From: Casp-actino8 sp039800005
GTDB lineage: Bacteria > Actinomycetota > Acidimicrobiia > Acidimicrobiales > Ilumatobacteraceae
Assembly: GCA_039800005.1 (NCBI GenBank)
Contig: JBDLRN010000044.1
Span: forward strand, 1-6,339
Direction of reading: 5' to 3'
DNA length: 6,339 nucleotides
The position numbers and the translations under genes were made by a program. Shown piece after piece: positions 1 through 5,200 of this stretch. Numbering within the stretch: position 1 is the stretch's first letter; each line of letters opens with the position of its first letter. The notes beneath the pieces are model-generated. The model did no database searches. It was not told where the DNA came from and worked only from the letters and a program-made list of their open reading frames with translations.

Positions 1-705
1 GAGCGCGGCCGCGACGCTCGAGTCGACGCCGCCCGAGAGTCCGCAGATGACGCGCTTGTCGCCGACTTGCGCGCGTACGGCAGCGATCTGTTCGTCGATG
101 ATCGATCCCATCGTCCACGACAGGTCGCAGCCGGCGAGTTCGTGCAGGAATCGCTTCAGCACGTTCGCGCCGAACGGCGAGTGGACCACTTCCGGGTGGT
201 ACTGCACGCCCCAGATGCGACGAGCGTCGTTCTCGAGGACAGCGACCGGCGCGTCGGGTGTGGCCGCGGTGGCGGTGAACCCGTCGGGAACGCGCGAGAT
301 GGCGTCGAAGTGACTCATCCACACGTCTTGGATGTCGGGTGTGTCGACCAGCAACGTGGACGGCGCGGTGCGGTTCATGACCGCGCGTCCGTATTCGCCA
401 CGCGAACCACGTCCGACCTCGCCCCCGAGTTGGTGGGCGATGAGTTGCGCCCCGTAGCAGATCCCGAGGATCGGCACCCCGGTGTCGTAGACGGCCGGGT
501 CGAGGCGGGGCGCGCCGTCGACGTGCACGCTCTTCGGGCCACCCGAGAGGACGATGGCCGACGGTTGACGAACGGCGATCTCGGCGGCGGTGATCGTGTG
601 GGGAACGATCTCGGAGTAGACGTTGTGCTCGCGCACGCGCCGGGCGATCAGCTGGGCGTATTGAGCCCCGAAGTCGACGACGAGAACGGCGTGGCGGGCG
701 GACAC
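1..705 (-). CDS. guaA: GMP synthase (glutamine-hydrolysing), N-terminal part, truncated by window start
   Basis: GuaA makes GMP from XMP, ATP and glutamine, the last step of guanine nucleotide synthesis in the cytoplasm. The first 235 codons are present. The class I glutamine amidotransferase domain opens with VLVVDFGAQYAQLIARRV (residues 7-24). Its nucleophile is C83 in GICYGAQL, and H170 and E172 in VQYHPEVVH complete the triad. The ATP-pyrophosphatase domain begins near residue 205, and its P-loop LSGGVDSS (223-230) lies just inside the window edge; the rest of that domain and the dimerisation domain are outside. The start is GTG at 703-705, chosen because it sits a few residues before the conserved first strand. 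No Shine-Dalgarno precedes it; a TACTCT box ends six bases upstream, so the mRNA may be leaderless. All key residues seen are intact. Confidence 0.97.
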   Translation of the reverse strand, partial: MSARHAVLVVDFGAQYAQLIARRVREHNVYSEIVPHTITAAEIAVRQPSAIVLSGGPKSVHVDGAPRLDPAVYDTGVPILGICYGAQLIAHQLGGEVGRGSRGEYGRAVMNRTAPSTLLVDTPDIQDVWMSHFDAISRVPDGFTATAATPDAPVAVLENDARRIWGVQYHPEVVHSPFGANVLKRFLHELAGCDLSWTMGSIIDEQIAAVRAQVGDKRVICGLSGGVDSSVAAAL

Positions 706-711
706 GCTTCG

Positions 712-717
712 AGAGTA
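712..717 (-). promoter_or_regulatory. Candidate -10 box for leaderless guaA mRNA
   Basis: Read on the minus strand this is TACTCT, which matches the actinobacterial TANNNT -10 pattern. Exactly six bases separate it from the guaA GTG, so transcription would begin at or next to the start codon. No good -35 hexamer is visible about 17 bases further upstream. The case rests on position plus the lack of a ribosome binding site. Confidence 0.35.
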
Positions 718-783
718 GTGGCAGGTGACACGCCGGGTCCGGCCCGCTGGGCAGTGGCATCGGGCTCGTGTCACGATGGACGC

Positions 784-1110
784 GTGCGTGGTCCATCGAG
801 TTGGTTCGGAGTGCTGTTGGCCGGGGCCGTGCTGGCCGTCGGGCCGGTCGAGCCGGCCGTGGCCACGATCCCGCCGGAGGCGACCGAGGAGAACGTGTAC
901 CTCGACATCGAGCGCGGGGTGAATGCGTGCATCAGCGCCTTGCCGAAGCCGGGCTGTGGGCGCGAGCCGGTCGACGCCGGCGATCGGGGCGGGTGGCAGC
1001 AGTATCTGGTGTTCGGTGTGCTCATGACGGCGATGGCCGGAATCGGCACCCGCGTCGCCCTCTCCGTCCGCACACGCGACCGGCGAAATTCACCCACTCT
1101 GAAGCATTAA
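784..1110 (+). CDS. Small exported or membrane-anchored hypothetical protein (108 aa)
   Basis: I cannot assign a function. Starting at GTG 784, the protein has a signal-peptide-like N-terminus: a hydrophobic run at residues 8-20 (FGVLLAGAVLAVG) and a possible AVA cleavage site at 25-27. A short, probably extracytoplasmic segment (28-71) carries two cysteines (C49, C58) in CISALPKPGCGREP and ends in a DRGGWQQY stretch. A second hydrophobic segment (about 74-94) is followed by a basic tail (RTRDRR), predicting a C-terminus inside the cell. The last eight residues and the TAA lie within hairpin repeat copy 1, so this tail may have been acquired when the repeat arrived. There is no clear Shine-Dalgarno; the hexamer CACGAT, a weak TANNNT-like box, ends six bases before the GTG. 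A longer in-frame GTG start at 754 is possible but would put polar residues ahead of the signal peptide. Divergent from guaA with 78 bp between. Confidence 0.65.
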   Translation: MRGPSSWFGVLLAGAVLAVGPVEPAVATIPPEATEENVYLDIERGVNACISALPKPGCGREPVDAGDRGGWQQYLVFGVLMTAMAGIGTRVALSVRTRDRRNSPTLKH

Positions 1111-1151
1111 GCACCGCTCGCGAGCTCAGCGCTTCAGGGTGCGCGAAAAGT
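1084..1151 (+). repeat. Hairpin repeat, copy 1 (possible terminator)
   Basis: First of two related hairpin elements. The left edge CGAAATTCACCCACTCTG (1084-1101) is identical to 1501-1518, and the right edge (1129-1151) matches 1547-1569 at 20 of 23 positions. Arms CACTCTGAAGC (1095-1105) and GCTTCAGGGTG (1131-1141) form an 11-bp stem with one T-G wobble; the loop contains the palindrome GCTCGCGAGC (1116-1125). The loop also carries the TAA of the upstream gene. It may end that gene's transcript, although no strong U-run follows the stem on the plus strand. Confidence 0.75.
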
Positions 1152-1226
1152 ATCGGGATCGGAGGGGCTTCTCGGTGGGGTGTCGGCACACATTGCGCCT
1201 GGCTGAACACCAAACGGAGGCGTACC

Positions 1227-1492
1227 ATGACCGTCACCGAAGCAGACCGACTCGAGATGCACCTCGAGCTGAAGAAGTTCCTGGGAGACAAGTGGCCGAG
1301 ACTTTGATGGAACATTTGCCGCCGATGGGCTGGGCCGACGTCGCCCGCCGATCGGACATCGACCACCTGCGGGATCAGCTCGCCGACTTCGAGGCGACCA
1401 CTCGTGGCCTGGCGGCCGGGATGTGGGCCCTCGGATCCTTGATGAGCGCCGGCTTCATCGGCCTCTTCACTGTGATCGTCACCAAGTTCTGA
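1227..1492 (+). pseudogene. Small coiled-coil, tail-anchored protein gene with apparent one-base frameshift
   Basis: An ATG at 1227 with a strong GGAGG (1216-1220, six-base spacing) opens a reading frame of 26 codons (MTVTEADRLEMHLELKK...) that stops at TGA 1305-1307. A second frame starts at ATG 1307, overlapping that stop as TGATG, and encodes 61 residues ending at TGA 1490-1492. If the frame shifts by -1 after the AAG at 1290-1292, the two join as an 88-residue protein reading FLGDK-VAETLMEHLPPMGW. I recall intact proteins of this style, with an LxEHLPPxGWADVA motif followed by a short helix and membrane anchor, so I favour a lost G in a former AAGGTG; this is memory, not a search. The C-terminal half has a likely coiled coil (DIDHLRDQLADFEATTRG) and one terminal membrane segment. 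Alternatives are two translationally coupled ORFs or a sequencing error. The function is unknown. The gene sits between the two hairpin repeats. Confidence 0.6.
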
Positions 1493-1500
1493 CCGAACGA

Positions 1501-1569
1501 CGAAATTCACCCACTCTGTAGCGCTCGCTACCTCTGGAGCGCGTCTGCGCTACAGAGTGCGCGGAAAGT
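1501..1569 (+). repeat. Hairpin repeat, copy 2 (possible bidirectional terminator)
   Basis: Second copy, with a perfect 13-bp stem: CACTCTGTAGCGC (1512-1524) and GCGCTACAGAGTG (1547-1559), loop 1525-1546. The pair 1519/1552 is T-A here but A-T at the matching place in copy 1 (1102/1134), and 1515/1556 is T-A here but T-G in copy 1 (1098/1138). Pairing is kept while sequence changes. The element lies between the small plus-strand gene ending at 1492 and the minus-strand hydrolase, whose stop codon (1550-1552) is in the 3' arm. Alternative inner stems exist (1518-1523 with 1526-1531; 1521-1526 with 1537-1542). Confidence 0.8.
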
Positions 1570-2491
1570 GGTGAAAAGCGGAGGTGGCGGAGACGAGGGC
1601 GTGGGGGGATTCCCAGGGCACGAAGTGGCCGCAGTCCCGCAACAGGAACGGCCCCACGCACTGCCCGAACACCTGCTCGGCCATCCGGTCGAACGCCGGA
1701 TAGATCACGTGGTCGCTCGGTCCGAACAGCACCACCGTGGGCGTCACGTCGTTGCACCCCATCATCGGTGGCTCCGACCGCTTGGCCGGATCGAACACCG
1801 ACTCGTACCCGCCGAACGACGCCCGCAGCACCTCGGCCCGGCCGAAGGGCTCGGTGTGGAAGTCGACCTCCTCGGGCGTGAACGTGCCGGGATGCGCCCA
1901 GAAGCGACTCGTGTAGAAGGTGGCGATGTAGTGACGGCGCGCCGCCGGCGTCGACAACTCGGCGGCCAGCGCATCGGCATCGGTTCCCTGCCGGATGAAG
2001 TAGTCGGCGGCCTCGCGCGGTGCACGCGTGCCGACGATGCCGCCCATGCGCTCCTTGTCGAAGGGCAACGGCGAGTTGAACAGCACCATCTGCGTCACGA
2101 ATTCGGGCCACCGCAACGCCATCTCCTGGATGACCGGTCCGCCCAGATCGCCACCCAGCACCACGCACGACTCGTAGCCGAGATGGTCGTGCACGAGCGC
2201 GTACAGATCACGCGCGTGCGTGGGCGTGTCGTAGAAGCCGTCGGGAGCGAGTCCACTGTCGCCGAAGCCGCGCAGATCGGGAACGATCACGTCGAATCCC
2301 GCCTGCGCCAACGGCTCGATCACCTTCCAGAAGATGCGCTTGGACTCCGGCCAACCGTGCACGCACAGCAACGCCGTGCCCGATCCACTTCGCGCCCGCT
2401 CGTGAACGTAGGCCTGCTCGAACCCGCGCACCGACGTGCGACGAACGGCGAAGCGCGAAGGATCGACGTCGGGATGCACTCCTGAACTCAT
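1550..2491 (-). CDS. Alpha/beta hydrolase, epoxide hydrolase/haloalkane dehalogenase-like (313 aa)
   Basis: This is a soluble alpha/beta-hydrolase-fold enzyme of the class with an aspartate nucleophile, which opens epoxides or removes halogens through an ester intermediate. Motifs in order: oxyanion-hole loop HGWPES (45-50); PDLRGFGDS (71-79), the usual epoxide-hydrolase-like strand; nucleophile elbow LGGDLGGPV with D115; a cap region about 138-240 containing tyrosines (Y188, Y193) that could activate an epoxide; acid D260 in GPSDHVIYP; and histidine H289 in DCGHFVPWESP. The elbow lacks the common HDWGG form, so the substrate is open. The length is normal. The start is ATG at 2489-2491; TACCGT ends six bases before it and no Shine-Dalgarno is seen. 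An upstream in-frame ATG (2512-2514) would add eight residues. The last residues (FPRTL) and the TAG are encoded inside hairpin repeat copy 2. Divergent from the decarboxylase gene. Confidence 0.92.
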   Translation of the reverse strand: MSSGVHPDVDPSRFAVRRTSVRGFEQAYVHERARSGSGTALLCVHGWPESKRIFWKVIEPLAQAGFDVIVPDLRGFGDSGLAPDGFYDTPTHARDLYALVHDHLGYESCVVLGGDLGGPVIQEMALRWPEFVTQMVLFNSPLPFDKERMGGIVGTRAPREAADYFIRQGTDADALAAELSTPAARRHYIATFYTSRFWAHPGTFTPEEVDFHTEPFGRAEVLRASFGGYESVFDPAKRSEPPMMGCNDVTPTVVLFGPSDHVIYPAFDRMAEQVFGQCVGPFLLRDCGHFVPWESPHALVSATSAFHHFPRTL

Positions 2492-2497
2492 GGGGTC

Positions 2498-2503
2498 ACG
2501 GTA
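2498..2503 (-). promoter_or_regulatory. Candidate -10 box for leaderless hydrolase mRNA
   Basis: On the minus strand this reads TACCGT, fitting TANNNT, and ends six bases before the hydrolase ATG (2491). This is the same spacing as the box before guaA. No Shine-Dalgarno is present. No -35 element is obvious; any such element would lie within the start of the divergent decarboxylase gene. Confidence 0.35.
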
Positions 2504-2515
2504 GCCAGCCCCCAT

Positions 2516-2521
2516 TAGCGT
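2516..2521 (+). promoter_or_regulatory. Candidate -10 box for leaderless decarboxylase mRNA
   Basis: TAGCGT fits TANNNT and ends seven bases before ATG 2529. It overlaps the in-frame GTG at 2520, so if it is the real -10, translation must start at the ATG. The only shared intergenic space with the divergent hydrolase is 2492-2528, so the two promoters would lie back to back. Confidence 0.3.
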
Positions 2522-2528
2522 GATCGAC

Positions 2529-3947
2529 ATGGACGCCCAGGAGTTCCGCACCAACGGCCACGCCCTCATCGAACTCATCGCCGACTACATCGAGACGATC
2601 GAGAAGCGCCCGGTCACCTCGAGTGCGAAGCCCGGTGACGTACGAGCCCAACTCCCCGAACATCCGCCCACCGCACCCGAGTCGTTCGACGCGGTTCTCG
2701 CCGACGTGCAGAACATCGTGATCCCTGGCCTCACGCATTGGCAGCACCCGAACTTCTTCGCCTACTTCCCGGGCAACTCGAGTTACCCGTCGATCCTCGC
2801 CGAACTGCTCTCGGCCGGACTGGGCGTGCAAGGCATGAGTTGGGTCACCTCCCCCGCCTGCACCGAGGTCGAGACACTCATGCTCGACTGGATGCACGAA
2901 CTTCTCGACCTACCCGCCACGTTCCGCTCCACCAGTGACAACGGTGGCGGTGTGATCCAAGGTTCGGCGAGCGAAGCGACGTTGTCGTCGATTCTCGCCG
3001 CACGTTGGCGTGCCACGGGCGGCGACGTCAACACCACCGGCGACACGTCGAAGCTGATCGCCTACACCACGTCGCAGTCGCACTCGAGTATCGAGAAGGG
3101 TCTGCGCATCGCCGGTATCGGCACGCACAACATCCGCATCGTTCCGCACGACACGAGCTTCGCGATGCGGGTCGACGAACTCGAACGCCTGATCGTCGCC
3201 GACAAGGAGGCAGGCCTCACGCCGTTCTGGGTGTGCAGCACGCACGGCACCACGTCGTCGGGCGCATTCGATCCCACACCCGAGATCGGCGCCGTCGCCC
3301 AGAAGCACGGCCTCTGGTTGCACGTCGACTCGGCCATGCACGGCATCGCCGCGCTCGCCCCCGAACACCGGTGGGTGAACGAGGGTCTCGAACTCGCCGA
3401 CAGTTACTGCACCAATCCGCACAAGTGGATGGGCATCAACTTCGACTGCGATCTGTTCTGGGTGGCCGATCGCACGGCACTGCTGGGCGCACTCAGCATC
3501 CTTCCCGAGTATCTGCGTTCGGCGGCGGCGCAGAGTGGTCAGGCGATCGACTACCGCGACTGGCAGATTCCGCTCGGCCGTCGCTTCCGCGCGTTGAAAC
3601 TCTGGTTCGCCATCCGCACCGAGGGCACGGCGCACTTCCAGTCGATGATCCGCCGACACGTGGGTCTGTCACAGGAGTTCGCGGCCTGGGTCGCGGCCGA
3701 CGATCGTTTCGAGGTGGTGGCCCCACATCCGCTCAACCTGGTGTGCCTGCGCGTGAACGGCACGAGCCCCGAGGACGGCGACGTCCGCACCGATGCCCTG
3801 ATCGACGCCGCCAACGCCACTGGCCAGGCCCTCTTCACCCGCACGGTGCTCGACGGACGCAGTGTGTTGCGCATGTCGATCGGGGGTCGTGCCACCGAGC
3901 GCCGTCACGTCGAGGCGGCTTGGGGATTGCTCCGAAGCCGGGCCTAG
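2529..3947 (+). CDS. PLP-dependent group II decarboxylase, aromatic-L-amino-acid decarboxylase-like (472 aa)
   Basis: This cytoplasmic fold-type I PLP enzyme probably removes the carboxyl group of an aromatic amino acid (tryptophan, tyrosine, phenylalanine or DOPA) to give an amine. Numbered from ATG 2529: HPNFFAYFPGNSSYPSILAE and SPACTEVETLMLDW near the N-terminus; GVIQGSASEAT; H185 in SQSHSSIEK, which stacks on PLP; D267 in LHVDSA, which binds the pyridine nitrogen; K299 in NPHKW, which forms the Schiff base; Y328 in PEYLRS, matching the mobile-loop tyrosine that separates decarboxylases from the phenylalanine-bearing aldehyde synthases; and DYRDWQIPLGRRFRALK. The length is close to animal DDC (about 480). 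The ATG is preferred over GTG 2520 because the family begins with an M-x-x-x-EFR pattern, seen here as MDAQEFR. Slightly unusual is HVDSAMHG where HVDAAYAG is common. The exact substrate cannot be read from the sequence. The rib leader begins just after its stop. Confidence 0.93.
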   Translation: MDAQEFRTNGHALIELIADYIETIEKRPVTSSAKPGDVRAQLPEHPPTAPESFDAVLADVQNIVIPGLTHWQHPNFFAYFPGNSSYPSILAELLSAGLGVQGMSWVTSPACTEVETLMLDWMHELLDLPATFRSTSDNGGGVIQGSASEATLSSILAARWRATGGDVNTTGDTSKLIAYTTSQSHSSIEKGLRIAGIGTHNIRIVPHDTSFAMRVDELERLIVADKEAGLTPFWVCSTHGTTSSGAFDPTPEIGAVAQKHGLWLHVDSAMHGIAALAPEHRWVNEGLELADSYCTNPHKWMGINFDCDLFWVADRTALLGALSILPEYLRSAAAQSGQAIDYRDWQIPLGRRFRALKLWFAIRTEGTAHFQSMIRRHVGLSQEFAAWVAADDRFEVVAPHPLNLVCLRVNGTSPEDGDVRTDALIDAANATGQALFTRTVLDGRSVLRMSIGGRATERRHVEAAWGLLRSRA

Positions 3948-3959
3948 GCTGACACCACA

Positions 3960-3965
3960 TATACA
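3960..3965 (+). promoter_or_regulatory. Candidate -10 box of the riboflavin operon promoter
   Basis: TATACA lies in a short AT-rich patch (CACATATACAACG) that stands out in this GC-rich region. It is 13 bases after the decarboxylase stop codon and about six bases before the first base of riboswitch stem P1, which is where an aptamer transcript should begin. A matching -35 hexamer is not evident; CTGACA at 3949-3954 is too close to serve as one. Confidence 0.45.
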
Positions 3966-3970
3966 ACGAC

Positions 3971-4103
3971 CCCGTGCGGGGTGTGGGTGAAAGTCCCAAC
4001 CGGCGGTGAAAGCCCGCGAACCCTGGCCAGCGATTCGTCGCCAGCCAGGGCCGACTCGGTGAAATTCCGAGGCCGACGGTCAGAGTCCGGATGGGAGCAC
4101 GGG
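3971..4103 (+). promoter_or_regulatory. FMN riboswitch aptamer (RFN element)
   Basis: This RNA binds FMN and lowers expression of the downstream riboflavin genes when FMN is abundant. The conserved core is plain: GGGTGAAAGTCCCAACCGGC, then GGTGAAAGCCCGCGAACC, GGTGAAATTCCGAGGCCGAC and GAGTCCGGATGGGAG. Closing stem P1 pairs CCCGTG (3971-3976) with CACGGG (4098-4103). Inner stems include TGGG/CCCA (3984-3987/3995-3998), GCGG/CCGC (4003-4006/4014-4017) and CTCGG/CCGAG (4055-4059/4067-4071). The variable arm is CCCTGGC/GCCAGGG (4021-4027/4044-4050), capped by GCGA-TTCG-TCGC, a UUCG tetraloop. It sits directly upstream of ribD, as expected. Confidence 0.97.
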
Positions 4104-4110
4104 TACTGCG

Positions 4111-4145
4111 AAGGCGCGGGCACGAGCCCGGGCCTTGGTCGTGCC
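4111..4145 (+). promoter_or_regulatory. Probable riboswitch expression platform: two mutually exclusive hairpins
   Basis: Two overlapping stems compete. Stem A is AAGGC/GCCTT (4111-4115/4132-4136) plus CGGGC/GCCCG (4117-4121/4126-4130) around an ACGA loop, with one G-G mismatch. Stem B pairs GGCACGA (4119-4125) with TCGTGCC (4139-4145). Neither is followed by a clear U-run, so switching could act by Rho, by weak termination or on translation. A third small stem, CGTGG/CCACG (4159-4163/4171-4175), lies 17 bases before the ribD ATG. Which form FMN favours cannot be told from sequence alone. Confidence 0.5.
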
Positions 4146-4192
4146 GTTCCCTCTCGCACGTGGTTGCCACCCACGACCCACGAAGCGATCCG

Positions 4193-5200
4193 ATGAACGA
4201 CGACACGATGATGCAACGAGCACTCGCCGCCGCGGCTCGCTCGCGCACGGTGTCGCCGCCCAATCCGTGGGTGGGTTGTGTCATCGTCACCATCGACGGC
4301 CAGATCTTCGAGGGTGCGACCGAAGCTCCGGGTTCACGCCACGCCGAGATCGTGGCCCTCGATGCCGCCCGCGCGGCGCACGCCGATCTCACCGGCGCCA
4401 CCGTGTACACGACGCTCGAACCGTGCAGTCATCACGGTCGTACTCCCCCGTGCACCGACGCCCTGATCGCTGCTGGTGTGTCGCGCGTGGTGAGTGCGCT
4501 CACCGATCCCGATCCGAACGTGGCCGGTCAGGGGTTCGCGCAACTGCGAGCCGCTGGCATCACCGTCGAGGTGGGCGAGGGTTCGCGTGCCGCCGCCGAT
4601 CAGCTCCGCCCGTATCTGCATCACCGCCGCACCGGTCGACCGTTCGTGGTGTTGAAGACGGCATCCACACTCGACGGTCGCACGGCGGCCGCCGACGGCA
4701 GCAGTCAGTGGATCACCGGCGCCGAAGCGCGACGGGCCGTTCATCAGTTGCGGGCCGAGAGTCAAGCCATCGTGGTGGGTGCCGGAACTGTACGCGCCGA
4801 CGATCCGTCGCTCACCACGCGTCTGGTCGAGGGTCCGTCGCCGCGCCGCATCGTGCTCGGCTCGGCACCAGCCGGAGCCAAGGTGCATCCGTGCACCGAG
4901 TGGAACGGACCGTTGTCCGATCTACTCGATCAGCTCGGCCGCGACGGCGTGGTGCAGTTGATGATCGAGGGCGGCGCGCGCGTGGCCGCCTCGTTCCACC
5001 GCGAGAACCTCCTCGACCGTTACGTGCTGTACATGGCGCCGGCTTTCATGGGCGGCGGCGACGGCACTCCCCTGTTCGCCGGGAACGGCGCACCCACCAT
5101 CGCCCAATTGCGGCGCGGCCGACTCGTGTCGACCCGCCTCGTGGGTGACGACATCGAAATCGTGATCGATTCGTGCGATCACTCGAAGGAGCAATCATGA
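4193..5200 (+). CDS. ribD: Bifunctional riboflavin biosynthesis protein RibD (pyrimidine deaminase/reductase, 335 aa)
   Basis: RibD deaminates 2,5-diamino-6-ribosylamino-4(3H)-pyrimidinone 5'-phosphate and then reduces its ribose to ribityl using NADPH. The N-terminal deaminase domain (about 1-140) has NPWVGCVIV, the zinc ligand H50 with catalytic E52 in RHAEIVAL, and zinc ligands C78 and C87 in PCSHHGRTPPC. The C-terminal reductase domain (about 145-330) has LKTASTLDGRTA, SSQWITG, VGAGTVRADDPSLTTR and the IEGGARVAASF motif. At 335 residues it is somewhat shorter than E. coli RibD (about 367), mainly in the middle of the reductase domain, but complete in motifs. The ATG at 4193 was chosen because it places the deaminase residues at normal distances; a weak GAAG (4182-4185) precedes it. 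First gene after the FMN riboswitch; its TGA overlaps the ribBA start. Confidence 0.97.
   Translation: MNDDTMMQRALAAAARSRTVSPPNPWVGCVIVTIDGQIFEGATEAPGSRHAEIVALDAARAAHADLTGATVYTTLEPCSHHGRTPPCTDALIAAGVSRVVSALTDPDPNVAGQGFAQLRAAGITVEVGEGSRAAADQLRPYLHHRRTGRPFVVLKTASTLDGRTAAADGSSQWITGAEARRAVHQLRAESQAIVVGAGTVRADDPSLTTRLVEGPSPRRIVLGSAPAGAKVHPCTEWNGPLSDLLDQLGRDGVVQLMIEGGARVAASFHRENLLDRYVLYMAPAFMGGGDGTPLFAGNGAPTIAQLRRGRLVSTRLVGDDIEIVIDSCDHSKEQS

Noticed and set aside
67..783. Upstream extension of the 784-1110 reading frame back to position 67
   Set aside because: This part is antisense to guaA, which is certain; the true product starts near GTG 784 where a signal-peptide-like segment begins.
1286..1300. 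Programmed -1 ribosomal frameshift in the small gene
   Set aside because: There is no X-XXY-YYZ slippery heptamer at the junction and no obvious stimulatory structure just after it; a lost base, an error or re-initiation is simpler.
1084..1569. The repeat pair as an insertion sequence or CRISPR array
   Set aside because: There is no transposase, only two copies with an internal gene between them, and each copy is itself a hairpin with divergent loops instead of a uniform direct repeat with spacers.
1568..2485. Long plus-strand open frame (about 305 codons) opposite the hydrolase
   Set aside because: It is the complement of a gene with intact catalytic motifs; the translation is rich in Arg, His and Gly with no recognisable domain, a usual GC-rich shadow.
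3005..3952. Long plus-strand frame (about 315 codons) within the decarboxylase gene
   Set aside because: The translation is Arg/His-rich low-complexity and overlaps a clear PLP decarboxylase in another frame.
3949..3965. CTGACA (3949-3954) as -35 partner of TATACA (3960-3965)
   Set aside because: The gap is only five bases, far short of the usual 16-18.
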